Positions 42,356 through 51,642 of a stretch of 64,000 bases of DNA are shown piece by piece. The stretch covers positions 434,001 to 498,000 of the forward strand of contig NZ_JAFEJA010000003.1 in the NCBI RefSeq assembly GCF_016919245.1, in the 5' to 3' direction. The translations under genes and the position numbers were made by a program. The stretch is from Streptomyces zhihengii. GTDB lineage: Bacteria; Actinomycetota; Actinomycetes; Streptomycetales; Streptomycetaceae. Positions within the stretch are counted from its first letter, which is position 1, and every line of letters starts with the position of its first letter. The notes under the pieces are model-generated. The model had not been told where the DNA came from. It was given only the letters and a program-made list of their open reading frames with translations, and ran no database searches.

Positions 42356-42785
42356 GGTCCCAGCCCGTGGGTCGGCCAGAGCGGGGCGTGTCGGTGCCCC
42401 GGTCTGCCGTCCCTGAGGGGCGTGTACGTCTTCTGTGCTGCGGCGGTGTGAGGGGTGGGCAGGTCGAGCGAACTGCCCGCGGCCGCCGTCCCGCATGCGG
42501 CGACATGGACGGTGCGGGCATCGTGCTGGCTGGACATGCGCAGTCGTCCGCTGATGACTGGCCCGCATGGGTTCCGGGTTCGGGGCTGGCCGTGTACGCG
42601 CCGCCCGGAGTGTGGCGGCGCTGCGGTACACGGGTTGTGCGACTTGGTGGCCTCCGAGGCAGTGTCCGGGGCATCGAGAGCGAGGTTCCCGCCCCCCGGT
42701 CGTGAGGCCGGTGGTGGTCGAGCCCGGCCCGGCGGATGCCCGGCCGCCTGTTCTCGACTCCTGTCGCCCCTGCCCTGGAGTTGCC
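42356..42785. other. Gap of about 430 bp between two unknown genes
   Basis: No coding sequence, RNA gene or repeat is recognised. It may hold the promoter of the downstream 188-residue protein. Confidence 0.4.
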
Positions 42786-43352
42786 ATGCCCGCGCCTGCC
42801 CGCTCAACGGTCACTGCCTCTCGCACCGCCCCGGCAGCATCGGCCCACCCGGTTGTCTACGACGGTCCCCGCGTCCCCGCTGCCCCGTTCCTCCTTTGTG
42901 CCCGCGCTGGCAGGGCACATGCAGTCCTGCCGTCCTTCCGTGACGGCGACAGCGTCAGTTGTCCGCGAGGCACTGAGTGGATGCGCTACGAGGGTCGGTG
43001 GATCCTCCCGGGGCAGCCGCAGGGCCTGACCCTGGCCGACGGAACAGTCGCTGCCTGGTGGCAGGCCCGGCACGAGCCCGACGGCAGGTTCGCACTGGTC
43101 CACCGGCTGGATCCTGCGGAGACCTGCCTGATCTCCGGTTGGCACTACACCAGCGCGACACTCATCCGGAACGTGCCGGTTCGACAGCCGATCCCCGGCC
43201 CGCAGCTGCGTCACCTGGCCCGGCAGGCCGCACGGATGCGGACCGTGAGCGTTCACCTGGAACTACCCACAGGCATTGTCACCTTCCATTCCCCGTACGG
43301 CGACGTCTTCTTCCGCCCCACCACCGCAGACGCACCGGCCCGGTGCGCCTGA
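42786..43352 (+). CDS. Uncharacterised 188-residue protein
   Basis: The ATG at 42786 begins MPAPARSTVTASRTAPAASA, a Pro/Ala/Ser/Thr-rich start. A folded part follows: FRDGDSVSCPRGTEWMRYEG, LADGTVAAWWQARHEPDGRF and SVHLELPTGIVTFHSPYGDV. No family is recognised and no membrane segment is seen. It lies downstream of the 421-residue unknown protein on the same strand, and the two may belong to the same plasmid-like module. A strong stem-loop follows at 43384. Confidence 0.65.
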   Translation: MPAPARSTVTASRTAPAASAHPVVYDGPRVPAAPFLLCARAGRAHAVLPSFRDGDSVSCPRGTEWMRYEGRWILPGQPQGLTLADGTVAAWWQARHEPDGRFALVHRLDPAETCLISGWHYTSATLIRNVPVRQPIPGPQLRHLARQAARMRTVSVHLELPTGIVTFHSPYGDVFFRPTTADAPARCA

Positions 43353-43383
43353 CACCCACACCTTGATAGTGCAGCGACGCCCT

Positions 43384-43407
43384 CGTCCCCGGGCCACCCC
43401 GGGGACG
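43384..43407 (+). terminator. Strong stem-loop after the 188-residue gene
   Basis: CGTCCCCGGG-CCAC-CCCGGGGACG forms a perfect 10-bp stem with a 4-base loop, 31 bp after the stop codon. It lacks a T-run, as is common for Streptomyces terminators. The region from here to 43722 holds no recognised gene. Confidence 0.6.
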
Positions 43408-43722
43408 GGGAAGCGCCCCAGTCCCCTCGCCTGTAAGGGACTATCCTTCCGGCACCGCATGACACGGACTTCGTGACCTCACCGTCGTGCGGCGCCCTGA
43501 CAGCGCCCCGGGCGACCCGTACGACGTTCGCTGCCCGCCACCCGGAGGATCGGTCCCCGGGGACGCCGCCACGCGCATTGCACTGGCATCGGCCACTTCT
43601 CGCAGAACCCGCTGCGACTCCCGGCGGCGGTACGGTGCTGCGCGTGGCGGATGGTGTGATGATGCACGGGTGCCGCACCGCGTGCCCGGCAGCCGGATAC
43701 GACAGGACACGGGAGCGTAGGG

Positions 43723-44103
43723 ATGGGGGAGGGGAGCGGCGTGGATGGGGAGGTGCAACTGGTCCGTGTGGACGCGGATGTTCCGCGACTGGTCTGGGAG
43801 TTGCACACGCCCCTGGAGCGCGTCGGCTTCCTCGACGCTCTGGACCGCGGAGCGGTCTGGGTGACCCACATCGGAGTTGATCCACGCTACCGGGGCCGCG
43901 GCCACGCCACCCGTCTGCTGAGCGCACTGCTGACACACGCCGCGGGTCTGCCGGTCGGACTCGCAGCAGCACCGTTCCCCTCCTGGCGTCAGAGGGGCCT
44001 TCAGCACGATGCCCTGCGCGCCTGGTATGCACGCCACGGTTTCCACCCGGACCCCGTGCCCGGCGACCCTTACCGCATGCTTCGTCCGGCCGCAGCGCCC
44101 TGA
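43723..44103 (+). CDS. GNAT family N-acetyltransferase
   Basis: This is a 126-residue protein. The acetyl-CoA-binding motif A is VTHIGVDPRYRGRGHATRLL followed by SALLTHAAG, with the Q/RxxGxG/A loop as RGRGHA. The C-terminal DALRAWYARHGFHPDPVPGD is the usual motif B (YxxxGF). It is shorter than typical GNATs (about 150), mostly at the N-terminus. The substrate cannot be predicted. Its end overlaps the end of the convergent cas3 gene by 34 bp. Confidence 0.82.
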   Translation: MGEGSGVDGEVQLVRVDADVPRLVWELHTPLERVGFLDALDRGAVWVTHIGVDPRYRGRGHATRLLSALLTHAAGLPVGLAAAPFPSWRQRGLQHDALRAWYARHGFHPDPVPGDPYRMLRPAAAP

Positions 44104-47042
44104 CGTCGCGTGTCACGCTCGTTGCGAACCAGGCCCAGGTCTGCGTCGAGTCGGAGGGTGTGGTCGCGGAACGCGACGGCTTGCGGGATGCCGGCGTGGA
44201 GGGGGTGGCGAAGGACTCGGAGGTCGCCGAGGAGGGGGTGGTCTGCCCAGGCTCCGGGCGGCGCCATGTTTGCGGCGTCTCCTCCGGTAAGCCAGTCTGC
44301 CCGGACGGGGAGGGTACGGCGCATGACCGCCCGTACAAGGGCGGTGGGCAGCTTCCCCTGCCCGTCTGCGACCTCGGGCAACGGGTGTGCACCCTCCGGG
44401 TCGAGCGTGATGCGGCCGTCTGGGTGGGCGTACATGCACAGCACACGCGCAGAGTCGGCGCCGAGACGGGTGGACAGTTCCCATTCGTCCTCCTCACCGG
44501 GCAAGTGGTGCAGGTTGCGAAGTTCCGCGACGACACTGGGCCGCGGCACGGCCCGCAGGCCAGCCATGCTGCGCTCGGCCGTCTCCTTGCCCTTGTGCGC
44601 GGTCCAGGCTTTCTCCTCGCGGCTGCCGGGTGTTTCCCATTGGAACTCTGCACTGTCGGCGTGCACCGCCTCGACGAGTTCCTGCACCTGCCCGGGGATG
44701 GCGATAGTGCCGCTCGTGAGGCTGCTCAACGTACGGGAGGTAGTGGAAAGGAGGTGCTCGGAATACACCTCTCCCCACTGGACGGGCACCCGCCCAGTGC
44801 CGGCGATGGGGTCGAGGACGACCAGACGCGGCGCGTCCGCCCAAGCGGGCCGGCCCCGGCCGTCCGGGTAGCCGTTGCGGGTCCAGTGCTGTTGATGCCG
44901 CCAGCAGCGGCCGGCCCGCTGCAGCAGCAGCGACATAGGGGCCAGGTCGCTGATCACGATATCGGCGTCGAGGTCGAGAGACTGCTCGACCACCTGGGTC
45001 GCTACGACAATCCGCCGCACCGGACGCGGTCCACTACGGCCGAGACCTGCAGTCACATCAAGGGTGCGAGCTTCGCGAACATCCGCGGGGAAGCGGGCAT
45101 GCAGCAACTGCACAGTCCCGCCCTCGTGATGGGCGCGCCGATCGAACCGGTCGCGCAGCCGCAGGTACGTGGCCTGCGCGTCAGCCACGGTGTTGCACAC
45201 CACCAGCGCGGTGCCGCCCTCACCGCTGCCCACCGGCTCCAGCAGCTGCTCGATGACATCCTGCCGCTGTCGGACCCTCACGCCTGCCTCCCGGGACACC
45301 GGTTCGACCTGGACAGCGAGCTCCATGCTCCGCGCGGACGCCTGCTCGTCCCGCCGCTGCTCGGAGATCGCAGTGGACCGGGCGCTGGCGCCGTCGACGT
45401 ACAGCCACCCCGGATAGGGAACAGGGAAGGTCCGCCCGGACAGCGTCGGCTCTGCGCTCCTGGCACCCTTCCGGTTGCGCATCTTGTGCCCGCAACCCTG
45501 CAGATACTCCTTGACCAGCCGGTCGCTCACCCACCCGGGCAGCGTTGCCGACAACAACACAACCGGCACCCCGTACGCGCCGAGCCAAGTCAGCAGCCGC
45601 CCCAACAGCGTCTGCATGTACGGGTCGTAGGCATGAGCCTCATCGACGATGAACGTCTTGCCCGACAGGGCCAGCATGCGCAGCGCATTGTGCCGCACCG
45701 GCAGCACGGCCATCAGCGCCTGGTCGATCGTGCCGACCGCGAACTGCGCCAGCAGCGGCCGCTTCGCGCCTCGCAACCACCGCTGCGGCCGCATATCCGC
45801 CTCCACCCGACCACGACCTCGCACCAGCTCGTCACCGTCACACGTCAGCACCGGCTGCGCCTCCAGGCCCTCGTCGGCATAGGCGCTGTTCAACCACGCC
45901 ATGCTGTGGACCAGAGTCAAGCCCCCGCCCCGACCGGCCTGACGCGACAGCGTCCCTGCGATCCGACTGTGCATCTGGTCGCTGGTCGCCATCGTCGGCA
46001 GCAAAAACGCGTACCCCTGAGTACCGAACACCTCGGACAGGACACGCTCCGCCTCCAGAGCCGTCTCGCTCTTCCCGTCCCCCGGCGCCGCCGTCACCAC
46101 CAGGATTCCGCCCCGCAGCCCCTCACCGACCGCACCCCGCAGCTCGCCCATCACAGACCGCTGCAACGGATTCGGCTCACCAGCAATCCCGTAAGCCTCG
46201 CCGAACCCCTTGCGCCCCAGCCGCACCCGCGCCAGACCCGCACCCTCCAACAGCCCCGCAGCATCCTGCCGTGACCGCTCGAAGTGCCCCGCCAACGACG
46301 GCTCCAGCGCCCGCTGCCGCCCGCGCAGATAGTCCTCCTGGCTCACCAGCCAGTCCGCCAGAATCACCACCCCGCACACCAGCACTGCCGCCGCAGCGCT
46401 GAACACCTCCGGCACATGAGGCCGGCCCAGCGCCGCATGCACCACGCCGGCATGCGCAGCCCGCTGCCCCGCCCACACCTCGTCACCCAGGAAGGTCGAG
46501 AAACCATCCTCCACGCGGTGGAAGCGGCCGTGATGACCACCGATCACCTCCGCCATCCGCGTCGCCGCCCGCACCTCCCCACCCGCGACCAGACCCAGCG
46601 CCTTGAGCACCTCCTGCGTCACCTGCAGCCCCGCCACGTCATGCCCGAACCGCTCGCCGGTCAGGCGAACCCGATCCTTGGCCAGGCCCTGACTCAGGCC
46701 ACTGGCGCCGTGTCGCGAACAGAACTGAAACCCTGACACCTTTCCGATGTCATGCAACCCTGCACACAGGCCCACCACAGCGCGCGCACGCTCGCTCTCA
46801 CCCGCAAACCCCATACCCTCCGCGATCCGCAAGCGCTGATTCTCGGACAGAAACGCATCCCACAGATGCAACGCCATAGCCGAGGCGTCTAACAGATGCC
46901 GCACCAGAGGATAGGGAGCCAACCCCGGATCAAGCCCCCGGGACTTACCCCACACCGACTCGTCCGGCAAACCCCACGCCTCAGACACCACTACCTCCAC
47001 CCAACAACGCCAGTCCTTCTCTGAGAACCGGCATTCAACCAC
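44070..47042 (-). CDS. cas3: Cas3 nuclease-helicase (type I-E), system B
   Basis: This 990-residue stand-alone Cas3 starts at GTG 47042. The HD nuclease has HLLDASAMALHLWD and LHDIGK (His97-Asp98); a second metal site is GGHHGRFH near 168-175. The helicase has Walker A APGDGKSETAL (about 319-329), DEAH at 467-470, SATLP, VATQVVEQSLDLDAD and QRAGR. It degrades Cascade-bound DNA in the 3'-5' direction. Unlike system A, it is not fused to Cse1. It is divergent from array 3 and separated from the other system B cas genes by array 3 plus about 1 kb. The ribosome site is poor: GGGGA lies too close to GTG, so an alternative start within the first 20 codons is possible. Confidence 0.95.
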   Translation of the reverse strand: MVECRFSEKDWRCWVEVVVSEAWGLPDESVWGKSRGLDPGLAPYPLVRHLLDASAMALHLWDAFLSENQRLRIAEGMGFAGESERARAVVGLCAGLHDIGKVSGFQFCSRHGASGLSQGLAKDRVRLTGERFGHDVAGLQVTQEVLKALGLVAGGEVRAATRMAEVIGGHHGRFHRVEDGFSTFLGDEVWAGQRAAHAGVVHAALGRPHVPEVFSAAAAVLVCGVVILADWLVSQEDYLRGRQRALEPSLAGHFERSRQDAAGLLEGAGLARVRLGRKGFGEAYGIAGEPNPLQRSVMGELRGAVGEGLRGGILVVTAAPGDGKSETALEAERVLSEVFGTQGYAFLLPTMATSDQMHSRIAGTLSRQAGRGGGLTLVHSMAWLNSAYADEGLEAQPVLTCDGDELVRGRGRVEADMRPQRWLRGAKRPLLAQFAVGTIDQALMAVLPVRHNALRMLALSGKTFIVDEAHAYDPYMQTLLGRLLTWLGAYGVPVVLLSATLPGWVSDRLVKEYLQGCGHKMRNRKGARSAEPTLSGRTFPVPYPGWLYVDGASARSTAISEQRRDEQASARSMELAVQVEPVSREAGVRVRQRQDVIEQLLEPVGSGEGGTALVVCNTVADAQATYLRLRDRFDRRAHHEGGTVQLLHARFPADVREARTLDVTAGLGRSGPRPVRRIVVATQVVEQSLDLDADIVISDLAPMSLLLQRAGRCWRHQQHWTRNGYPDGRGRPAWADAPRLVVLDPIAGTGRVPVQWGEVYSEHLLSTTSRTLSSLTSGTIAIPGQVQELVEAVHADSAEFQWETPGSREEKAWTAHKGKETAERSMAGLRAVPRPSVVAELRNLHHLPGEEDEWELSTRLGADSARVLCMYAHPDGRITLDPEGAHPLPEVADGQGKLPTALVRAVMRRTLPVRADWLTGGDAANMAPPGAWADHPLLGDLRVLRHPLHAGIPQAVAFRDHTLRLDADLGLVRNERDTRRQGAAAGRSMR

Positions 47043-47166
47043 TCCCCGCCGACAACGCCCCTGGCCTCAACCAGTCCCGCTACAGTGACCCCGTGCAACA
47101 CCAACCCTCCTCTCAGCAGCAGGCAAAGAAAAAGCAAAGCCACTGCTAAGGCCCAGGTCAGGAAGC
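47043..47166 (+). promoter_or_regulatory. Leader of CRISPR array 3, with a fossil repeat piece
   Basis: It begins with CCCCGCCGACAACGCCCCTGG, part of which (CCCCGCCGAC) is a relic of an array-4-type repeat. It carries GGCAAAG, then GCAAAGCC, TAAGG, and ends CAGGTCAGGAAGC directly before the first repeat; the CAGGTCAG lies at -13 to -6. Nearly the same block of about 120 bp forms the leader of array 5 (59897-60024). The region also separates cas3 (leftward) from the array, so it must contain divergent promoters. Confidence 0.78.
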
Positions 47167-48599
47167 GTCCTCCCCGCTGGCGTGGGGGTGCTCCGGGTGC
47201 TGCTGATGGCGGCCGCGTCGCGGTGCAGTCCTCCCCGCTGGCGTGGGGGTGCTCCGATCAAGCAGGACGCTCTCCAGGCCGCGAGCAGGTCCTCCCCGCT
47301 GGCGTGGGGGTGCTCCGCTGGTACTGCTGATTGAGCACGTCCTCGGGGCGTCCTCCCCGCTGGCGTGGGGGTGCTCCGACGGCAGCGCCGAAGGAGCCGG
47401 AGCAGCAGCCGTCCTCCCCGCTGGCGTGGGGGTGCTCCGATCCGCTTCACGGCGTACCGGGCGTGCGGGGCGTCCTCCCCGCTGGCGTGGGGGTGCTCCG
47501 CTCACCGGCGGCTCGTCGACCACCTGGGGAACGTCCTCCCCGCTGGCGTGGGGGTGCTCCGCGACAACCGGGGGTTGTCGCTCCAACTCGCCAAGTCCTC
47601 CCCGCTGGCGTGGGGGTGCTCCGCAGGTGCTCGGGCCCATCACCGGATTGCAGCTGTCCTCCCCGCTGGCGTGGGGGTGCTCCGTAGGCGATGCTGACGC
47701 CGAACCAGCGCGCCAGGTCCTCCCCGCTGGCGTGGGGGTGCTCCGCTGGCCGGCGGGCGAGGCCACATGATCTCCCCGTCCTCCCCGCTGGCGTGGGGGT
47801 GCTCCGGGTGCTGCTGATGGCGGCCGCGTCGCGGTGCAGTCCTCCCCGCTGGCGTGGGGGTGCTCCGATCAAGCAGGACGCTCTCCAGGCCGCGAGCAGG
47901 TCCTCCCCGCTGGCGTGGGGGTGCTCCGCCCGCAGGGGGAACGCCTTGCAGGATCTGCGGGTCCTCCCCGCTGGCGTGGGGGTGCTCCGCGAACACCGGG
48001 CACGGCGGCCGCACCGCCACCGTCCTCCCCGCTGGCGTGGGGGTGCTCCGTCCCCGCGCGACTCTTCGTCGGTGGTGGCCGCGTCCTCCCCGCTGGCGTG
48101 GGGGTGCTCCGAACTGCGCCGCCGCGGCGTCCTGCACGGTGCGGTCCTCCCCGCTGGCGTGGGGGTGCTCCGACGGGCACCTACGGCGGTCTCGGGCAGA
48201 CCGAGTCCTCCGCGCTGGCGTGGGGGTGCTCCGCGACGGGGTGCGGCCGATGGCCTTCCCAGAACGTCCTCCCCGCTGGCGTGGGGGTGCTCCGGCGCCG
48301 AAGGACGATAAGAAGCGCATGCTTGGGTCCTCCCCGCTGGCGTGGGGGTGCTCCGAACGGCGACCTCACCGGACACCGGCTGGGCAAGTCCTCCCCGCCG
48401 GCGTGGGGGTGCTCCGACTCCCGCCGCGAACGGTTCGCCGCCGCGATCGTCTTCCCCGCTGGCGTGGGGGTGCTCCGCGGACGGGCTGCGGGCGCGGGTC
48501 GTCGAGCTGGTCCTCCCCGCTTGAGTGGGGGGTGCTCCGCTCGGGCATGAAAACCCCCCGGAATAGTCGGGTCCTTCCCGCTGGCGTGGGGGTGCTCCT
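47167..48599 (+). CRISPR. CRISPR array 3, type I-E, 24 repeats (system B)
   Basis: There are 24 repeats of 29 bp with 23 spacers of 32 bp, period 61. The repeat reads GTCCTCCCCGCTGGCGTGG and ends GGGGTGCTCCG. The leader is at the left. The first two spacers (47196 and 47257) recur as spacers 11 and 12 (47806 and 47867), an offset of 610 bp. The last three repeats are degenerate, including GCTTGAGTGG in the 22nd or 23rd. Confidence 0.97.
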
Positions 48600-48759
48600 C
48601 GTGGCGTCGCGCGGAGATGCGTACGCCATGGCCGCTGTGGTGTCGCGTCCTGGCAGTCGGGAAGTGTGTGGGCCAGGGGCGAGGTCTGGGAGTGGGATCC
48701 CGCGGACCCTGATGCTGGATTGACCCTGCATACACAGAGATCATTTACCGGACATGTGG
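48600..48759. other. Short gap after array 3
   Basis: No gene, RNA or repeat is recognised between the last repeat of array 3 and the HTH remnant. Confidence 0.4.
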
Positions 48760-48996
48760 CTCCTTGTGCCACGCGTCATCCTGCCCGATCCCGACCTGCT
48801 GCGCCCCCGCCGTCGGATCGCCCGGCAGATCCTTGGCCGCGCGCGAGGAGGCCCGGTTGACGCAGCAGGCGGTCGCCGAGCGGACCGGTCGTCGTACCAG
48901 GACATCGAGTACGGCAACGTGGCGCCGATGCTCGACTCGTTGCTGCGGATCGCGGACGCGATCGGCGTCCCACTTTCTGAACTGGTGAGGGAGTGA
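48760..48996 (+). pseudogene. XRE-family HTH protein, frameshifted
   Basis: Pieces in neighbouring frames, RPRRRIARQIL, AREEARLTQQAVAERTG and SYQDIEYGNVAPMLDSLLRI (ending ADAIGVPLSELVRE), together form one XRE-type HTH domain of about 75 residues. At least two shifts are needed, one near 48850 and one near 48890. The stop is at 48996. It sits in the 1-kb interval that separates array 3 from the two-repeat relic at 49650. Its role, if any, is unknown. Confidence 0.6.
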
Positions 48997-49007
48997 AGGC
49001 CGGGTGA

Positions 49008-49583
49008 CTACGGCCGACTGCTGGCGAACTCGGCTGCAGTCAGCATCCGCTGAGGGGTCGCTCCGCCGGTGGCATCGCAGGTGACGATGACGTGGCCCCC
49101 TATGAGCACAGCCATCGTTTGGGTACCGCGGCACTCCCGGCACGGCGTCCGGTCGTACTCCCGGCCGATCCGCAAGTAAGCGACTTGGACCTGCACCGCG
49201 GTCCTCATCCTGTGCCGCCTGCCCACGTGCTCAAGGTGCCGAGTGTCCTCGGCTGTCCACTCTCCGCGTACGCCGGGGCTGGCCACTGCCGCACAGATCA
49301 GGTGTGCGAGGACCGGCCAGCAAAGCGACCCCCGCCTCCGGCGCATGGCCGGGACGGGGGCAACGCCATGGGTACTGCCTGCGGGTCGGGTCGAGCCCAA
49401 GCGCCGACGGTGGCCCGGTCGGGCTCGGGTCCGGGGCCGGCGCGCTGCTGCAGCGGCAGACCAGGGAGTCGGGGGCCAGCGGTGACGTCTGGAGGGTGTA
49501 CCCGTCCGGATAGGTCTGCCCGTCGCGGCCAGCGGTGCCGTTCCGCCCGTCTGCACCCGCGGGTCCGGCCGGGACTGCGGCAA
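49008..49583 (-). CDS. Hypothetical protein with a Cys-rich C-terminal segment
   Basis: The frame gives up to 191 residues; only the C-terminal ~70 look conserved (VAYLRIGREYDRTPCRECRG, TQTMAVLIGGHVIVTCDATGG, TPQRMLTAAEF), with CxxC and a later Cys suggesting a zinc ribbon. The N-terminal half is Arg/Pro/Thr-rich and may not be translated; an internal start is likely. The family is not recognised. It lies on the opposite strand to system B genes, in the interval that splits array 3 from its relic. Confidence 0.45.
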   Translation of the reverse strand: MPQSRPDPRVQTGGTAPLAATGRPIRTGTPSRRHRWPPTPWSAAAAARRPRTRARPGHRRRLGSTRPAGSTHGVAPVPAMRRRRGSLCWPVLAHLICAAVASPGVRGEWTAEDTRHLEHVGRRHRMRTAVQVQVAYLRIGREYDRTPCRECRGTQTMAVLIGGHVIVTCDATGGATPQRMLTAAEFASSRP

Positions 49584-49649
49584 CGTCCGCCCCGGCCGGG
49601 CCAGGTGAGTTGACGGCGTCGGCCCCGGCGAACCCAGGGCTATCAGTAG

Positions 49650-49738
49650 GTCCTCCTCGCTGGCGTGGGGGTGCTCCGGGCGACGGACGAGTCCCGCGGT
49701 AGGCGCCGGTGTCCTCCCCGCTGGCGTGGGGGTCCGTG
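49650..49738 (+). CRISPR. Two-repeat relic of an array-3-type CRISPR
   Basis: Repeats at 49650 (GTCCTCCTCGCTGGCGTGG...) and 49711 (GTCCTCCCCGCTGGCGTGG, truncated after GGGGTCCGTG) are 61 bp apart with a 32-bp spacer. The repeat family is that of array 3, which ends about 1 kb to the left, suggesting that the intervening DNA was inserted or that the end of the array was displaced. Confidence 0.85.
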
Positions 49739-49964
49739 CCGCCCCTGCCCTTCAGCCCCCCAGGATCGTTGCGCAGGGGGTGGGGAGTGCTCGGCTTGTT
49801 TGGCGCGCCGTGGCGGGCCCTTAGCAGGGGTGGCGGTGAGGGCCGTGAATTTTGTCAGGTCGGTGCGGATTGTCGGTGCTGGGTGTTTGAATGCGGTCAC
49901 GCTGCAGTAACTGGCTGTAGGCGGCTGTGTCGTGTCTGTATGTCAGGCGCGGCGGGGGAGAGGG
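49739..49964 (+). promoter_or_regulatory. Presumed promoter region of the system B cascade operon
   Basis: This 226-bp non-coding stretch lies between the repeat relic and the cse1 start. It includes a somewhat AT-richer part (GTGAATTTTGTCAGG near 49846), but no confident -35/-10 pair is seen. GGGGGAGAGG just before GTG 49965 is the probable ribosome site of cse1. Confidence 0.4.
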
Positions 49965-51566
49965 GTGTCTGTGGGCGGGGGCTTTGATCTGCGGCTTGAG
50001 CCGTGGATCCCGGTGCGGTTAGGGACCGGGGAGACGGTGCGGCTGGGGTTACGTGCACTGTTCACGCGAGCGCATGAGATCGAGGACCTTCAGGTGCCGG
50101 TGCCGCCGGCCGCATCTGGTCTGATGAGGATCCTCGCGTCGCTTACGGGGCGGATGGCAGCGGACGGCGACGAGTTTCTGGATGACGCGGGCATCGGCGA
50201 GAACATCGACGAGTGGCACGACTTGCGGGACAGGATCCTGAAGGCGGGCCGGTTCGACCCGGAAGCGGTGAACGCCTATTTCGCCCGGGAGGATCTGGAG
50301 GGCCGATTCGACCTCTTCCATCCCGAACGGCCGTTCCTGCAGGACCCGCGGCTGCGCACCGAGTGTGTGGACGCGAAGGGTGCACCGAATGCGTCCGGTG
50401 TGAACAAGCTGGTGATGGGTCGGCCGACAGGTATCAACGGCGCTGTTCTGTTCGGGCACTTCACGGACACCGCTCCGGTACCGGTGCCGGCGGCAGAGGC
50501 TGCGTGGCATCTGATCGCACAGCTGTATTACGGCCCGTCGGGTCAGTGCACGCCCCGCAGGATCACCGGCGAGCGGACGGGCAGCACGGATGCGGCCCCG
50601 TTGCGCAAGTCGGTCTCCTACTTTCCCTGGGGCCCTGACCTGTTTACCACGCTCGTACTGGCGGTGCCGAGCCCGCAGACGGAAGCCGACTGGGAGACAG
50701 ACGATGCCTGCCCGTGGGAAGCCGAAACCCTGATAGATCCGTTGGGGCCGGTGCCGGCGGTGACGTGGCCCGGCGGGATGCTGACCGGACGGTCCCGGCA
50801 CGCAGCACTGCTCGTTCCCTCCCCGGACGGCCGCACCGTGTGCGACGCCTATCTGACGTGGGCGACCCACGAGAAGCCTCAGCAGGTCCGCGACCCCTAC
50901 CAGGTTCTTGACCCGCGCCGCGACGGCGAGTTCCAGCCGAGGGAGGCGGACGGGGCGCGGGCGCTGTGGCGAGACCTCGACTCGCTGCTGCTGAAGGACA
51001 GCCGTGACAGCAGTCGGCGTCCGCCCGCTCTGGAGCATCTGCCGCGGTGGCTCCTGCCCCAGCTGCGGGTGCGTGCCTACGGCTTCGACCAGGACGGACA
51101 GCAAAAGGACAGCGTCTGGTACCAGGCGACGACTCCGCCCGTGCTGCGATGGCAGGAAGAGAACGACACCGCCATGGCGCACCACATCAAGCGCTGCCAC
51201 GCCCTGGCCGAACAGACCGGCGACCGGCTCGACTACGCCGCGCGGATCGCGTGGAAGGTCGCCACCGACGCGAATACGGACCTGTCGCCGACAGCGAAGG
51301 TCAAAATCGATGCGCGCAAGCCCGGGCCCTGGGCGGCCGCCGCGATGACCCGGTACTGGCCGGCAGCGGAGACCGCGTTCTGGCAGCTCACCAGGACCGG
51401 CCAGGCCACCGAACAGGTCGCCCGCCCGTTCGTGGACGCCGCTCTGGCCGCACTCGACGACGCTCTGGGCCAGGTCAACCGGGCGGACATCCGCGTCGCC
51501 CGCGCCCGCCAGCGCGCCCGCGGCCTGCTGCTGGCGCTGTTGCGCCCGGCGCCGGCCAACGCCTGA
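49965..51566 (+). CDS. cse1: Cse1 (Cas8e/CasA), system B
   Basis: This protein of about 533 residues starts at GTG 49965 (VSVGGGFDLRLEPWIPVRL); FDLRLEPWIPV is the usual Cse1 start, and a purine-rich site lies just upstream. Further family features: LFTRAHEIEDLQVPVPPA, FDLFHPERPFLQDPRL, NKLVMGRPTGINGAVLFGH, AWHLIAQLYYGPSGQCTPRR and PRWLLPQLRVRAYG. Cse1 is the large Cascade subunit that recognises the PAM and recruits Cas3. Its counterpart in system A is fused to Cas3. It is the first gene of the rightward operon; cse2 follows after 76 bp. Confidence 0.95.
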   Translation: MSVGGGFDLRLEPWIPVRLGTGETVRLGLRALFTRAHEIEDLQVPVPPAASGLMRILASLTGRMAADGDEFLDDAGIGENIDEWHDLRDRILKAGRFDPEAVNAYFAREDLEGRFDLFHPERPFLQDPRLRTECVDAKGAPNASGVNKLVMGRPTGINGAVLFGHFTDTAPVPVPAAEAAWHLIAQLYYGPSGQCTPRRITGERTGSTDAAPLRKSVSYFPWGPDLFTTLVLAVPSPQTEADWETDDACPWEAETLIDPLGPVPAVTWPGGMLTGRSRHAALLVPSPDGRTVCDAYLTWATHEKPQQVRDPYQVLDPRRDGEFQPREADGARALWRDLDSLLLKDSRDSSRRPPALEHLPRWLLPQLRVRAYGFDQDGQQKDSVWYQATTPPVLRWQEENDTAMAHHIKRCHALAEQTGDRLDYAARIAWKVATDANTDLSPTAKVKIDARKPGPWAAAAMTRYWPAAETAFWQLTRTGQATEQVARPFVDAALAALDDALGQVNRADIRVARARQRARGLLLALLRPAPANA

Positions 51567-51642
51567 CCCTGCCGCTGACAGCCGTGCCAGTGCGCAGGCA
51601 CGGCGCGGCATCACATCCACACCCTCGTCCAAGGGACGCCTC

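Noticed and set aside
44070..44103. A shared gene or fusion between the GNAT gene and cas3
   Set aside because: They are convergent genes on opposite strands that merely overlap by 34 bp at their 3' ends.
44160..46274. 704-codon plus-strand frame opposite cas3 of system B
   Set aside because: It is antisense to a Cas3 gene with all motifs; no domain is visible in the antisense translation.
47085..48772. Open frames of 200-440 codons through array 3
   Set aside because: They translate the repeat in different frames and have no start or ribosome site outside the array.
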